NCBI GenBank assembly: GCA_026129525.1
Contig: JAHCHW010000002.1
Coordinates: forward strand, 248,001 to 312,000
Direction: 5' to 3'
Source of the DNA: Chitinophagales bacterium
GTDB taxonomy: Bacteria; Bacteroidota; Bacteroidia; Chitinophagales; LD1
Length of the DNA stretch: 64,000 nt
This document shows, in pieces, positions 1-9,094 of the stretch. A model generated the notes under the pieces. It was not told the DNA's origin. It made no database searches and was given only the letters and a program-made list of their open reading frames with translations. A program made the translations under genes and the position numbers. Numbering within the stretch: position 1 is the stretch's first letter; each line of letters starts with the position of its first letter.

Positions 1-488
1 AACGATTTCAGTTCTTCAAGTATTACCTCTGCTGTTTTCACCGCAGTGCCGCTGGGCGCATCTTTCTTTTCGGTGTGGTGTATTTCTTCCATACTAACGG
101 CATACTGCGGCTGACTGTTCATCAGTTGTGCCAGTTTGCGGTTTACTTCCCAAAAAATATTTACACCAATGCTAAAGTTCGGAGAGAAAAATAACGTGCC
201 TTTCAGTTCTTCGCACTTGGCTTTCACTTCGGGAAACTTATTTAACCAAGCCGTAGTACCTACCACCACCGGAACTCCCGCTTCAAAACATTTATAGATG
301 TTCGCTACTGCCGAATCGGGTTGTGTAAACTCAATAGCCACATCGGCTTTGCGTAAATTCTCAACAGTAAAGTCCTCTTTATTCTCTTCCGAAATTTTAA
401 GCACAATTTCGTCCGAAGGGTTTTGTTCGGCTATTACCTGTTCAATGGTTTTTCCCATTTTTCCGTATCCTATCAGTGCAAATTTCAT
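1..488 (-). CDS. dapB: 4-hydroxy-tetrahydrodipicolinate reductase, 3' end outside window
   Basis: DapB reduces 4-hydroxy-tetrahydrodipicolinate with NAD(P)H in the lysine/diaminopimelate pathway. The visible 162 residues begin MKFALIGYGKMGKTIE, a Rossmann nucleotide-binding loop. Further on come the segment VVGTTAW and the catalytic-histidine region EIHHTEKKDAPSGTA, which is diagnostic of the family. The start is the ATG at 486-488. The C-terminal part, including the rest of the substrate domain, lies beyond the window edge. In many Bacteroidota dapB follows parA-parB-DUF5683; here those genes are 15 kb away, so the order has been rearranged. Family assignment is secure. Confidence 0.93.
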   Translation of the reverse strand, partial: MKFALIGYGKMGKTIEQVIAEQNPSDEIVLKISEENKEDFTVENLRKADVAIEFTQPDSAVANIYKCFEAGVPVVVGTTAWLNKFPEVKAKCEELKGTLFFSPNFSIGVNIFWEVNRKLAQLMNSQPQYAVSMEEIHHTEKKDAPSGTAVKTAEVILEELKS

Positions 489-563
489 TCACTAAAAATT
501 TTGGCGAATGTAGAAAAAGAGATGGGGAAGGGAGTTCACTTATTAAGAAAAGAGATTCTTTCT

Positions 564-1037
564 CTACTTTGAATGGGCAGAAAGTCCTGACAACAAATCA
601 ACCACTACTTTATCAATAGGAAGCGTAATAGTCGTTTCGTGTTGCAGGTCTTTAACAGGAACCCATCTAAATGATTCGGCTTCTTTGCCCGGCACTACCT
701 CAAAATCAAATTTCTTATCCGATGTTTTTATGTTTTGCCATTCAGCCGACTGGCAGAGATAGTAAACACTAATTATCTGGCTGTTGTTGTCGAGAAACGA
801 AGGCTGAAAAAAATCGGTGGTGTAAAAATGCTCGGCAACCGTAACGTTAATGCCTGTTTCTTCTTTGAATTCGCGTGCCAAACATTCGCGCAAACCTTCG
901 CCCAGCTCTAACCCGCCACCGGGGAACTTAGTGGCGCGTATGCCGTTGGCAAAAACTTCATCGGCAACCAATACCTGTTGCAGTTCGTTTATAAGCAAAC
1001 CGTAAACGCGCACATTAAAACGGGTAAGTTGCTGCAT
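564..1037 (-). CDS. NUDIX hydrolase
   Basis: This 157-residue protein has a complete Nudix box (GX5EX7REXXEEXG) in GGLELGEGLRECLAREFKEE followed by TG, around residues 40-64, which binds the metal and hydrolyses nucleoside-diphosphate-linked substrates. The length is normal for a single-domain Nudix enzyme. The substrate cannot be read from the sequence: dinucleoside polyphosphate, ADP-ribose or damaged nucleotide are all possible. It sits 6 bp downstream of the double AAA+ ATPase gene on the same strand and is probably cotranscribed with it. Confidence 0.88.
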   Translation of the reverse strand: MQQLTRFNVRVYGLLINELQQVLVADEVFANGIRATKFPGGGLELGEGLRECLAREFKEETGINVTVAEHFYTTDFFQPSFLDNNSQIISVYYLCQSAEWQNIKTSDKKFDFEVVPGKEAESFRWVPVKDLQHETTITLPIDKVVVDLLSGLSAHSK

Positions 1038-1043
1038 ACAGCA

Positions 1044-3641
1044 TTAGTATTTAAACCCTAAACTGCTGCGCCTGCCCTCCTGAATTTTAAATTCTTTCAG
1101 GTCTTCGAGCGTAAGTATATCAAGCATTTCTTTGGTGCGGTTTTCTTTGCTTATGCCCGCCAAACGAAGATGCTGGTTTTGCACCGCCTCAAGAATAAAC
1201 TTGCGTATTTCGCGACCGTTGCCAAAGTATTTATCGCGGTAATCGAACAAACTTTGGATATATTGCTTCATGTAAGCATCGGCTTCGGCATCGGGCTTAA
1301 TGTTTTCTTTCGAAAGCAGCGAAAGAGCAATCTGATACAGTTCTTCGGCACTGTAATCGTTGAAAGTATAAACGCGGTCGAAGCGCGATTTAAGTCCGGG
1401 ATTCGATTCAAGAAAACGCTGCATGGGTTCGGTATAACCGGCAACAATTACGGCAAATTCGCCACGCTGGTCTTCCATACGTTTCAGCAATGTTTCAACC
1501 GCTTCTTTTCCGAAATCGCCTCCACCGGCAGTTTCGCCTAAGGCGTATGCTTCGTCAATAAACAACACTCCGCCTTTGGCTTCTTTTACCCGCTCTTCGG
1601 TTTTAATGGCGGTTTGCCCAATGTAACCGGCTACCAAGCTTTGGCGGTCGGCTTCCACAATATGCCCGCGTTCGAGCAAGCCGAGTGCTTTGTATATCTT
1701 GCCAATGATGCGCGCCACGGTAGTTTTTCCTGTTCCCGGATTGCCGAGAAAAACCGTGTGGAGCGAAAACTTACTGGTAACATCGCGCCCTATTTCTTCA
1801 TAAAAGCGAACAAGTTTAACCAGTTCGTTCACTTCGTTCTTAATGTTCGAAATGCCCACCAACTCGTTCAACTCGTTCAATGCATCGCGCAACATTTTTT
1901 CGTTCACCTTTATTTGCGCTTTGCGTTTGCCTTTGTTTTTGAATACGGCTTCCAAATCCTCCAGTTCAATGGTAGAAAGAACATCTTCGCTCAGTTCGCG
2001 CAAATCGCTGCGATTCATTAAACGCAAGCCAAGGTTCATTTTCGCTTCATCAATTACCGAGTGAGCATAACGCGCATTGCCGAACGATTTATCGCGGTTG
2101 CGGTAGGCTTCGGTAAGCTGGTCGTACAAATAATTTATAGCCGGGTCGGTTAGCTGCACACTGCGTTGTTTGGCAGCCTGTAAAGCAATTTGCTGCAACT
2201 CTTCGGGCAGGTAATCATCAAAGTGAAAGTAGTTATTGAAACGCGATTTAAGCCCCGGATTCGAGTCGAGAAAAATCTGCATTTCGTGCGGGTAGCCTGC
2301 AACCATAATGGCAATATCGGGGGTGCCGTCACTCATTTCTTTTATAATTACTTCAATGGCTTCTTTGCCGAAATCTTTCGAATCGTCTGCTTCGCGGGCA
2401 AGAGCGTAGGCTTCGTCAATAAACAGAATACCGCCTTTGGCTTCTTCAATCGCCTTTTTCACTTTGGGGGCAGTTTGCCCTATGTATTCGCCAATAAGTT
2501 GCGAGCGGTCAACTTCTTTAACATGCCCTTTGCTTAGCAAGCCCATTGATTTGTAAATGTGTCCGAGCATTTTTACTACGGTAGTCTTGCCCGTGCCGGG
2601 GTTACCCATAAACACCGAATGAAGCGCTATGCGGTCGCTGTCTTTAAAGCCTTTTTCCTGACGAAGTTTTAAGAAGTTGAGATAGTTGACGTGATTTTTT
2701 ATCTCCTTTTTCAGGTCTTCCAACCCAATCAGTTCATCCAAACTTTTCAAATGTTGTTCGAGCGACTCATCGGGTGCTACCGGTGCCGAAACATTGCTAA
2801 CCACACTTTGCCCTGCTGTTGAAAGCATTTCCACTTCGCCTTCTTCATCTTCTTCGGCAGTGGCAATGTGCAACACTGCCAATACAGTATCCATAAAAAC
2901 TACTTCGAGGCGGTAGTTGGTGTCTTTCCAAGTGCCGGGAATATCGTTGCCCCAGCCTTCGTTAAAGGTGAATACTTCGTTTTGCTTTCCTGCATCTATT
3001 TTACGGAAACGCTCAATACGGGCTTTCAGCAAACCGGAGGCGTTGTACCAGTTAAAAAACACTTCGCAGTTCCAGTCAATATCCAGTTTGTTTTTGAACT
3101 TGAATTCAACGTACAAATACTGTGTTTGATTGCGACTTATTTTTTTCAGATAAAGTTTGTTCTCCTCGTTTACCGCATTGTAGTCACCCGTATAAAAGCG
3201 GATAGATTCAATATCGAAATACGGGTTGTACTCGGGAGTAACACGCCCTACATCTTCAATGTAAAAACGCTTGGCGCCAATCAGTTCTCCGTCAATGTAT
3301 GCTTCCCAACTGTATTCGCCTTTGGTCCAAAAGGCACCCGGGGTAGCCATGCCCCAGCCTTTGTTAATGTAAACTACGTTTTCATCTAAACGTATTTTGC
3401 GTTTTTCATCTTGCGAACTGAGTTCTTTCTTTTTGCCTTCGGAATGAGAGTAAGCCTTAAGGGTAACGGTGGCCTCCCAATCCTGCTCATCAAAAAGTTT
3501 ATTGTAGAAAGCAATTTCAGCTGAAATGTAGGTGGTTTCGCTTCGGTCAAAAGCAGTACGGTACTCGCGCGTGCGGTTGGCGAGCCATTCATCGGAGGCA
3601 AACACCCGAAGCGATTTGAATTTATAGTTTTTGTAAGCCAT
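1044..3641 (-). CDS. Double AAA+ ATPase of the CbbX/SpoVK type with duplicated N-terminal beta domain
   Basis: This 865-residue protein carries two AAA+ modules. Each has a Walker A ([10 protein letters not shown], near residues 345 and 630) and a Walker B (FIDEAYAL, near residues 401 and 689), with arginine-finger regions NPGLKSRF in both. The modules resemble the CbbX/CfxQ and SpoVK group of remodelling ATPases, which pull on a protein partner. The first 260 residues are predicted beta-rich and form two related copies: residues 10-130 contain [13 protein letters not shown] and residues 145-255 contain [12 protein letters not shown]. The protein is therefore duplicated twice over. No signal peptide or membrane segment is seen, so it is cytoplasmic. 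The target is unknown. The neighbouring NUDIX gene is the only likely operon partner. Confidence 0.85.
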   Translation of the reverse strand: MAYKNYKFKSLRVFASDEWLANRTREYRTAFDRSETTYISAEIAFYNKLFDEQDWEATVTLKAYSHSEGKKKELSSQDEKRKIRLDENVVYINKGWGMATPGAFWTKGEYSWEAYIDGELIGAKRFYIEDVGRVTPEYNPYFDIESIRFYTGDYNAVNEENKLYLKKISRNQTQYLYVEFKFKNKLDIDWNCEVFFNWYNASGLLKARIERFRKIDAGKQNEVFTFNEGWGNDIPGTWKDTNYRLEVVFMDTVLAVLHIATAEEDEEGEVEMLSTAGQSVVSNVSAPVAPDESLEQHLKSLDELIGLEDLKKEIKNHVNYLNFLKLRQEKGFKDSDRIALHSVFMGNPGTGKTTVVKMLGHIYKSMGLLSKGHVKEVDRSQLIGEYIGQTAPKVKKAIEEAKGGILFIDEAYALAREADDSKDFGKEAIEVIIKEMSDGTPDIAIMVAGYPHEMQIFLDSNPGLKSRFNNYFHFDDYLPEELQQIALQAAKQRSVQLTDPAINYLYDQLTEAYRNRDKSFGNARYAHSVIDEAKMNLGLRLMNRSDLRELSEDVLSTIELEDLEAVFKNKGKRKAQIKVNEKMLRDALNELNELVGISNIKNEVNELVKLVRFYEEIGRDVTSKFSLHTVFLGNPGTGKTTVARIIGKIYKALGLLERGHIVEADRQSLVAGYIGQTAIKTEERVKEAKGGVLFIDEAYALGETAGGGDFGKEAVETLLKRMEDQRGEFAVIVAGYTEPMQRFLESNPGLKSRFDRVYTFNDYSAEELYQIALSLLSKENIKPDAEADAYMKQYIQSLFDYRDKYFGNGREIRKFILEAVQNQHLRLAGISKENRTKEMLDILTLEDLKEFKIQEGRRSSLGFKY

Positions 3642-3763
3642 ACCGGATAATCATCACAGAATTAACGCCAAAATAAAAATGAATTACACCCACACCAACG
3701 AAAAGTATTCACAAAGTATTATAAAGACGCTGAAAAGGGAGCAAACGATTGTCATAGAATTGT

Positions 3764-3801
3764 AAAAAAACAAAAAGCCCGGGTTGTATAATACGGGCTT
3801 T
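3764..3801 (-). terminator. Intrinsic terminator of the peroxiredoxin gene
   Basis: Read on the minus strand, AAAGCCCG and CGGGCTTT form an 8-bp stem around a 12-nt loop. It is followed by a T-rich run interrupted by a single G. It lies just past the stop codon of the peroxiredoxin gene. Confidence 0.85.
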
Positions 3802-3821
3802 GTTGCAAAAGGGTTGGCTGT

Positions 3822-4292
3822 TTACTTCAGCTTTTCGATGGCTTCTTTAAGGGCGGCAAAGTTTACCTGGTCGCCAGGGGTAGGGGTAACCTCTACATAC
3901 TGCACTACTCCGCTGCCATCTACCACCACTACTCCGCGTTTGGCTACGTTTTTCATGCCTAATGCAAAATTCTCGTGTACCATATCGTAAGCCTTGATAG
4001 TCTCTTTGTTAAAATCGGAAAGGAGGTCGAAATTTATATTGTTCTTTTCCTTGAAAGCGCCAAGGGAAAATGGGCTATCAACCGAAATACCCACCACGGC
4101 TGCGTTGATACTGTTATAATAAGCGAGTTCATCGCGGCTGTTGCACATTTGTGCGGTACAAACGCCTGTAAAAGCGGCAGGAAAAAAATTGATTACCAGT
4201 GTTTTGCCCGCAAAGTCAGAGAGGGCTACTTCTTTTTTGTCGGTATTGTAAAGTTTAAAATCAGGGGCTTTGGTTCCGATAGTAAGCGGCAT
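3822..4292 (-). CDS. Thiol peroxidase, PrxQ/AhpE-like peroxiredoxin
   Basis: This 156-residue peroxiredoxin has the active-site motif PAAFTGVCTAQMC. Cys45 is the peroxidatic cysteine in the P-x3-T-x2-C signature. Cys50 lies five residues later, the spacing of the resolving cysteine in PrxQ/BCP-type atypical 2-Cys enzymes. Overall similarity also recalls AhpE-like proteins, so the subfamily is uncertain. It would reduce hydrogen peroxide or organic peroxides in the cytoplasm using thioredoxin; no signal peptide is present. The gene stands alone with its own terminator and a candidate promoter. Confidence 0.9.
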   Translation of the reverse strand: MPLTIGTKAPDFKLYNTDKKEVALSDFAGKTLVINFFPAAFTGVCTAQMCNSRDELAYYNSINAAVVGISVDSPFSLGAFKEKNNINFDLLSDFNKETIKAYDMVHENFALGMKNVAKRGVVVVDGSGVVQYVEVTPTPGDQVNFAALKEAIEKLK

Positions 4293-4325
4293 AATTTTTT
4301 GTTTAAGTGATTAAAAGATGAGGAA

Positions 4326-4358
4326 CAATTATAGCGGAAGTAAGTTCAATCAACAAAA
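4326..4358 (-). promoter_or_regulatory. Candidate promoter of the peroxiredoxin gene
   Basis: On the minus strand TTTG is followed after 20 bp by TATAATTG, one mismatch from the Bacteroidota -7 consensus TAnnTTTG. It lies about 35 bp upstream of the start codon. Confidence 0.4.
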
Positions 4359-4433
4359 GTTTATGTGGCAGGCAACCTTTTAGCAAGGCAAACGGTCTTT
4401 AATGCATAGTTTAGTTTTTAAGGGTTAAACATG

Positions 4434-4469
4434 AAGCTCCTGCGAAAGCGGGGGCTTTTTGTTTTTTTT
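4434..4469 (+). terminator. Orphan intrinsic terminator
   Basis: AAGCTCCTGC and GCGGGGGCTT pair over 10 bp, including two G-T wobbles, around a GAAA tetraloop. A T-rich run (TTTTTG then eight T) follows. No plus-strand gene precedes it: the nearest upstream gene is the divergent peroxiredoxin. It may end a small RNA, or be a repeat-derived hairpin. Confidence 0.7.
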
Positions 4470-4799
4470 GATTGTCGCAACAACCATAAGCAACCTATCT
4501 ACGATAGTGATGGCCGAAAAGTTGCTTTGCATTTCAATACCACACCAACCCAACCAATTCTCTTCACAATTCTGCATTTTACCTTTTGTCATACTAATGT
4601 CATAATTAGGTTAATAAACTGTTACGTCATACTATTTTGCCGTAGGCTGCGTTAAGGCTTACAAGAATGGAAAATGATGGCATAAATGAGAGCGAAGCAT
4701 GAGCGGTCTTTAATTTTGTAAAGTCAAAATAAGAGATATTTTTACGCCTCTTTTTCAAAACTAACAACCAACAATTCAATAACTAAAACAAAAACAATC
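4470..4799. other. Non-coding stretch upstream of exbB
   Basis: This AT-rich stretch has no credible gene. The 74-codon frame overlapping it starts inside the terminator hairpin and has no recognisable content. The 11-mer CGGTCTTTAAT occurs here near 4704 and again near 4391. The last 90 bases hold the candidate exbB -7 element and an A-rich untranslated leader typical of Bacteroidota mRNAs. Confidence 0.6.
4711..4718 (+). promoter_or_regulatory. Candidate -7 element for the exbB operon
   Basis: TAATTTTG matches the Bacteroidota -7 consensus TAnnTTTG exactly. A convincing TTG -33 element is not seen at the usual distance. It would give a leader of roughly 75 nt. Confidence 0.4.
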
Positions 4800-5612
4800 A
4801 TGAGTCAGGCAACAGCAACAACTCAGAAGAAAGCCAGCAAGTTTCCATGGGCGCTTGTAGTAATCGTATCAGCCCTTGTTGTATCGGAATTGATTTTCCA
4901 TTTGGTATTTGGCGACCGCAAGCACTTTTTGGACGACATGAAGCATGAGCCTGTTCCGGGTGATTACTTTGGTATAGTTTACAAAGGAGGTTTTATCGTT
5001 CCTTTTCTTATGACCATGTTTATTACAGTTATTACTTTCTCTATCGAGCGTTTTCTTACCATCAAAAAAGCACAGGGAACCGGTTCAATTGAAGGTTTCC
5101 TTCAAATCATTAAAAGCAAACTGCACACAGGCGATATAAACGGTGCTATTTCAGAATGCGGCAAGCAAAAAGGCTCTGTAGCCAATGTGGTACAAGCCGG
5201 TTTAGCCAAGTATCAGGAGATGGAAAAAAACACCGAGTTTACCCTTGAGCAAAAAGTGCAGCACATTCAGCAAGAAATTGAAGAAGCAACTTCGCTGGAA
5301 TTACCTAGCCTGCAGGCAAACCTTCCAATTTTGGCAACTATCGCTTCGGTAGCAACTCTTGTGGCACTTCTCGGAACGGTAATCGGTATGATTAAAGCAT
5401 TCGCGGCTCTTGCTACCACCGGTAACCCCGACCCTGCCGCACTTGCAGCCGGTATTTCTGAAGCGCTTATTAATACCGCTATCGGTATCGGCACTTCGGC
5501 TTTCGCCATCATCTTCTATAACTTCTTTACTTCAATGATTGATGGATTAACCTACGGAATTGACGAAATGGCTTACTCCATTGCTCAAACTTTCGCTACT
5601 ACCAAAAAGTAA
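4800..5612 (+). CDS. exbB: MotA/TolQ/ExbB proton channel protein
   Basis: ExbB forms the inner-membrane proton channel that, with ExbD, drives TonB. The 270-residue protein has a first membrane segment near residues 18-36, a second near 66-85, and a C-terminal pair (about 175-200 and 220-240). The glycine/alanine-rich ATLVALLGTVIGMIKAF and INTAIGIGTSAFAI segments are the conserved MotA_ExbB signature. It is the first gene of a tight plus-strand operon with two exbD genes and tonB, the usual Bacteroidota arrangement. Confidence 0.95.
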   Translation: MSQATATTQKKASKFPWALVVIVSALVVSELIFHLVFGDRKHFLDDMKHEPVPGDYFGIVYKGGFIVPFLMTMFITVITFSIERFLTIKKAQGTGSIEGFLQIIKSKLHTGDINGAISECGKQKGSVANVVQAGLAKYQEMEKNTEFTLEQKVQHIQQEIEEATSLELPSLQANLPILATIASVATLVALLGTVIGMIKAFAALATTGNPDPAALAAGISEALINTAIGIGTSAFAIIFYNFFTSMIDGLTYGIDEMAYSIAQTFATTKK

Positions 5613-5636
5613 TTCTTTCACTCTTAAAAAAGCGAA

Positions 5637-6287
5637 ATGCCAAGAGTAAAACCAAAGAGAAGCAACCCGGTAATAGACATGACCGCCATGTGCGATGTGT
5701 CGTTTCTGTTGCTCACTTTTTTCATCCTTACAGCCAAGTTTAAGCCACAGGCAATAGTAGCGGTTGATGTGCCAATGGCTCGTGCTACCACGCAGGTGGA
5801 CAATGTGCTTGTAATTACCGTTAATAAAGAAGGGCACGCTTTTGTTTCACTAAAGGAAAAAGCTACCCGTTACGCCATGCTCGAACAAATGAGCGAAAAG
5901 TATGGCGACCGCTACACCATGCTTACTACCCTTACTAAAAACCAAAAAGAGTTTTTCTCTTTGGTAGACACTTGGGGAACTCCGGTGGAACAAACACCAC
6001 AGGTACTTAGTTTAGACGGGCAGCAGTTTAAAGATTACCAAGAGAAGCAAATGAAGGGCATTCCTTACGATTCGCTCAATAATCAGTTGGGCGATTGGGT
6101 AATGGCGGCACGCTATGCTACTCAGGGCGATATTAAAATTGGTATTAAGGGCGATAAAAACACCCCTATCGAATTCATCAAACAGGTAATTAAAAGTCTT
6201 ACAGCCAAAAATATTAACCGTATGATTTTGATTACTACCCTTGCAGGTCCGCAGGCTGAAGAAGGGGAAGAACACGCAGCTAACTAA
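5637..6287 (+). CDS. exbD: ExbD-type biopolymer transport protein, long form
   Basis: ExbD has one membrane helix whose aspartate carries protons through the ExbB channel. Here the helix near residues 13-33 contains VIDMTAMCDVSFLLLTFFIL, with the conserved Asp, followed by a periplasmic domain. At 216 residues it is longer than the usual 130-150: the extra 60 or so residues (about 95-155) interrupt the periplasmic domain and include a segment around VLSLDGQQFKDYQEK. Starts 24 bp after exbB. The long periplasmic insert is typical of the first of two ExbD paralogues in Bacteroidota. Confidence 0.93.
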   Translation: MPRVKPKRSNPVIDMTAMCDVSFLLLTFFILTAKFKPQAIVAVDVPMARATTQVDNVLVITVNKEGHAFVSLKEKATRYAMLEQMSEKYGDRYTMLTTLTKNQKEFFSLVDTWGTPVEQTPQVLSLDGQQFKDYQEKQMKGIPYDSLNNQLGDWVMAARYATQGDIKIGIKGDKNTPIEFIKQVIKSLTAKNINRMILITTLAGPQAEEGEEHAAN

Positions 6288-6316
6288 TTGTTGAATGCTA
6301 AACACGGAGGAATAAA

Positions 6317-6895
6317 ATGGCTGAATTAGATACCTCGTCAGGCGGGGGACACGGAAAACACGAAGGCGGACCCCGCTCCAAAAAAATGTCAACACGCGTT
6401 GACCTTACTCCTATGGTTGACCTTGCTTTTCTTTTGATTTCATTTTTTATGCTTACCACCACTCTTAATAAACCCAAGGCAATGGAGTTAAACATGCCAA
6501 AGAAGGTGGATAACATAGATGAACAACAAGATGTAGGCGAATGTCAGGTGTTGCATATAATACTTGATACACTTGACCAGGTTTGGTATTACGAAGGATT
6601 ACAGGTGGCGGGGTTACAAAAAACAACCTTTGCAGGCGATGGCGGTATTCGTAAGGTAATAATGAAGAAAATAAAACAAGTACCTGATGAGTGTCCGCTA
6701 AATAAAAAAGGCGAAAAGCGCGATGCCATTGTGCTTATAAAAATGCTGAAGGGTGCTAGGTACAAAAACATGGTGGACATTCTGGACGAAATGGATATTA
6801 CCGATTGTAAAATTTACGCCATTCAGGATGCTGACCCTATTGAAATCGAAGCGATAGAAAATGGCGGAGTAGTAAAATCATTTGCAAAAGAATAA
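6317..6895 (+). CDS. exbD: ExbD-type biopolymer transport protein, second paralogue
   Basis: This second ExbD has 192 residues. The charged, glycine-rich cytoplasmic N-terminus precedes STRVDLTPMVDLAFLLISFF, the membrane helix with the proton-carrying Asp (about residues 25-45). A periplasmic domain follows with the insert VPDECPLNKKGEKRD. It shares little sequence with the first ExbD outside the helix, so the two probably form a heteromeric partner set with ExbB rather than being redundant copies. That last point is inference. Confidence 0.93.
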   Translation: MAELDTSSGGGHGKHEGGPRSKKMSTRVDLTPMVDLAFLLISFFMLTTTLNKPKAMELNMPKKVDNIDEQQDVGECQVLHIILDTLDQVWYYEGLQVAGLQKTTFAGDGGIRKVIMKKIKQVPDECPLNKKGEKRDAIVLIKMLKGARYKNMVDILDEMDITDCKIYAIQDADPIEIEAIENGGVVKSFAKE

Positions 6896-6982
6896 CGATG
6901 CTTTTGTGGAATTTCAAAAATATCGCATCGCAAAAATTGAAGAAGGGTAATCAGTATTTATAAACTGAGAGAAAACAAACAA

Positions 6983-7783
6983 ATGGCTGTAACAAAGAAT
7001 TATCTGAACTGGTCAATGGACGACATCGTTTTCGAAGGTCGCAACCAGGACTACGGAGCCTACGAGTTAAGAAAAATTACTCCTAAGCACATCCGCATCG
7101 GCTTAATTACCGCGGTTGTCGGCTTTGTGTTGTTCATTATTTTATCGCAGGTAGATTGGTCTTTCTTAGAAAAAGAGAAAGCTGAGGTAGAAGTAAACAC
7201 TACCGTAACCTTAGCAGAACCACCGCCTTTGAATAAGAACGAGCCGCCACCACCACCGCCACCACCGCCACCACCGCCACAGCGCCCAACCGTTCGGTTT
7301 GTGGAGATGGTTGTGAAAAAACAGGAAGAGGTTCGTGAACAGGAAGAAGAGCCGATTAAGATTGAAGATATTAAGGAAGACATTTCTACCAAAACACAGG
7401 AAGGCGACCCTAATGCTAAAGTGGTGGAAGAACCTGTTGTAGCCGAGGCTCCCGTAGTAGAAGAACCGAAGGTTTTCACCTTTGTGGAGCAAAATCCGGA
7501 ATTTCCGGGTGGTGATGGCGAGTTGATTAAGTTCCTGCAAAAGAACATTCAGTATCCGCAAATGGAGCGAGATAATGATATCCAAGGAAAAGTTTTGCTG
7601 CGTTTTGTGGTAATGGAAGATGGCTCGGTTTCCGATGTTACCGTAATGCGCGGAGTTAGCCCCGGGTTGGATAAAGAAGCAGTGCGTGTGGTGAAAATGT
7701 TGCCCAAGTTTAAGCCCGGTCGCCAGCAGGGTAAGCCGGTAAGGGTTTACTTTAACCTGCCGGTGGTATTCAAATTGCAATAA
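6983..7783 (+). CDS. tonB: TonB family energy transducer
   Basis: TonB links the ExbB/ExbD motor to outer-membrane receptors. The 266-residue protein has a cytoplasmic N-terminus (about 1-37), one membrane helix (IGLITAVVGFVLFIILS, about 38-55), and a proline-rich spacer with a run of 12 prolines near residue 90. An acidic Glu/Val/Pro region follows. The C-terminal TonB domain (about 170-266) contains NPEFPGGDGELIKFL, VLLRFVVMEDGSV and LPKFKPGRQQGKPV, all hallmark segments. It would serve the TonB-dependent receptor encoded 19 kb further on, among others. Confidence 0.95.
   Translation: MAVTKNYLNWSMDDIVFEGRNQDYGAYELRKITPKHIRIGLITAVVGFVLFIILSQVDWSFLEKEKAEVEVNTTVTLAEPPPLNKNEPPPPPPPPPPPPQRPTVRFVEMVVKKQEEVREQEEEPIKIEDIKEDISTKTQEGDPNAKVVEEPVVAEAPVVEEPKVFTFVEQNPEFPGGDGELIKFLQKNIQYPQMERDNDIQGKVLLRFVVMEDGSVSDVTVMRGVSPGLDKEAVRVVKMLPKFKPGRQQGKPVRVYFNLPVVFKLQ
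7244..7280 (+). repeat. CCACCG trinucleotide-type repeat encoding the TonB proline run
   Basis: Repeated CCG/CCA codons encode twelve consecutive prolines in the periplasmic spacer of TonB. The run could slip during replication and vary in length between strains. Confidence 0.85.
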
Positions 7784-7855
7784 ACACTATTGATAAACTT
7801 TTAGCGAAATCATAATCGTTCGGCAGAATGGTTATGATTTTGCTCTTTATACAAC

Positions 7856-8089
7856 ATGGCAAACCTGAATGAGTTTTTCCGAAAATTGTATTCCAACCCT
7901 TCGCTGCTTTGGAAGGCAAGTGCGGGTTTGTTGTTTTTAGGTTTAGCCGTTGCCATGTTTGTATCGCCCAATTTGGTGCAGGGATTGGAAAAAAGCACCC
8001 GCATCACTTTTGCCGTGCTTTTGCTTGTTTACGGATTGTTTCGTCTTTCCACTTTTTTTGTAGAGTATAAACGACTGAATGATGAATAG
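7856..8089 (+). CDS. Small two-helix membrane protein of unknown function
   Basis: This 77-residue protein has two predicted membrane helices (about 17-37 and 48-66). A short basic loop separates them, and the tail is charged. I do not recognise a characterised family. Its stop codon overlaps the start of the following PstS-like gene by 11 bp, so the two are translationally linked. The position after tonB suggests a role in the same envelope system, but nothing in the sequence shows what it does. Confidence 0.75.
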   Translation: MANLNEFFRKLYSNPSLLWKASAGLLFLGLAVAMFVSPNLVQGLEKSTRITFAVLLLVYGLFRLSTFFVEYKRLNDE

Positions 8090-9038
8090 GCTGTTTTTGC
8101 TTTTTGTAAGTTGGTTGTTATTCGCTTTTTCATCATGCAACAGCAGCGCACCTAAAACTGCGGAGGAAAGAAAGCAGGTTGGGAGGTACAAAATTTACAA
8201 GGGCGAACTGAGTATTGAAGCCGATAAAGGAATTGAGCCGGTTATCCGACAACAAGTAGAAGTTTTCAGCTATCTGCACGACAGCGTTAATGTTTCCGTG
8301 CAATACAAAAACGAAGATGAGTTGCTGAAAGATTTTGCGGAGAAAAAAGTAGGCATCTTGCTGCTTGCCCGCGAACTGACCGATGCTGAAAGAGAAACCT
8401 ACAAAACCCGCGATACCATTTACGCCCGCGAAATGACCATTGCCTACGATGCCGTAGCACTCATTGGCAATCCGAAGTTTAGCGACAAGGAATTGAGCAT
8501 CGAAAAACTGCAAAGCTTTTTCAATCCGGCACAGGCAAGTAGTAACATACTTCAATTAGTGTTTGACAACAGCCAGAGCAGTTGTGTAAGCCATGTGCTG
8601 AATACACTCGGCTACCGCGAAAAAATTTCGGATAAAGTGTATGCACTTAAATCGGTAGAAGAGGTCATAGACTATGTGGCAAATAATCAGCAAGTAATCG
8701 GCTTTATTCCCTTCAGCTTTTTAAGCGATGTGGATGACGAAAAAGTGAAGACCGTCCTGAAGCGGATTAAAATTTTAAGTTTGCGCGGCAAAAATGCAAA
8801 GGGAGAAGATGTGAGGGTAAGCGCCAATCAGTCGGATATTGCCGATGGTTCGTACCCGCTTATTCGCACCATTACCGCGGTAACAAAGTTTAGCTACAGC
8901 GATAACCTGCAATGGCTCTTTGCCAATTTTTTGATGAAGGAGAAAGGAGCGCGCATTTTTTTAAAAGCAGGTTTAATACCAGCGCGAATGCCCGAACGTG
9001 AAATAAATGTTAATACCGGAGGTATAAAAGGGGAGTGA
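8079..9038 (+). CDS. PstS-like phosphate-binding superfamily lipoprotein
   Basis: This 319-residue protein starts with a lipoprotein signal: a hydrophobic stretch ending FAFSSC, Cys near residue 19. It continues with a periplasmic-binding fold of the PstS type: segments such as VGILLLARELTDAE, YDAVALIGNPKFSDKELSIEKLQSFF (the last read in two parts) and VIGFIPFSFLSD follow the PstS pattern. No PstCAB transporter genes are in the window, so it may act in sensing or at the envelope rather than in phosphate uptake. It overlaps the small membrane protein gene and directly precedes the TPR gene in the tonB operon. Confidence 0.8.
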   Translation: MMNRLFLLFVSWLLFAFSSCNSSAPKTAEERKQVGRYKIYKGELSIEADKGIEPVIRQQVEVFSYLHDSVNVSVQYKNEDELLKDFAEKKVGILLLARELTDAERETYKTRDTIYAREMTIAYDAVALIGNPKFSDKELSIEKLQSFFNPAQASSNILQLVFDNSQSSCVSHVLNTLGYREKISDKVYALKSVEEVIDYVANNQQVIGFIPFSFLSDVDDEKVKTVLKRIKILSLRGKNAKGEDVRVSANQSDIADGSYPLIRTITAVTKFSYSDNLQWLFANFLMKEKGARIFLKAGLIPARMPEREINVNTGGIKGE

Positions 9039-9094
9039 TTAAATTTCGGCACATGCTTTTAGTCTGTTCAATACATAAACCAACAACTCTTAAA

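Noticed and set aside
4431-4655. A 74-codon plus-strand frame in the gap before exbB
   Set aside because: Its first codons lie inside the terminator hairpin and the rest has no recognisable or gene-like composition.
7060-7780. Two long minus-strand frames with poly-Gly and Trp/Arg-rich runs
   Set aside because: They are antisense readings of the TonB proline repeat and C-terminal domain.
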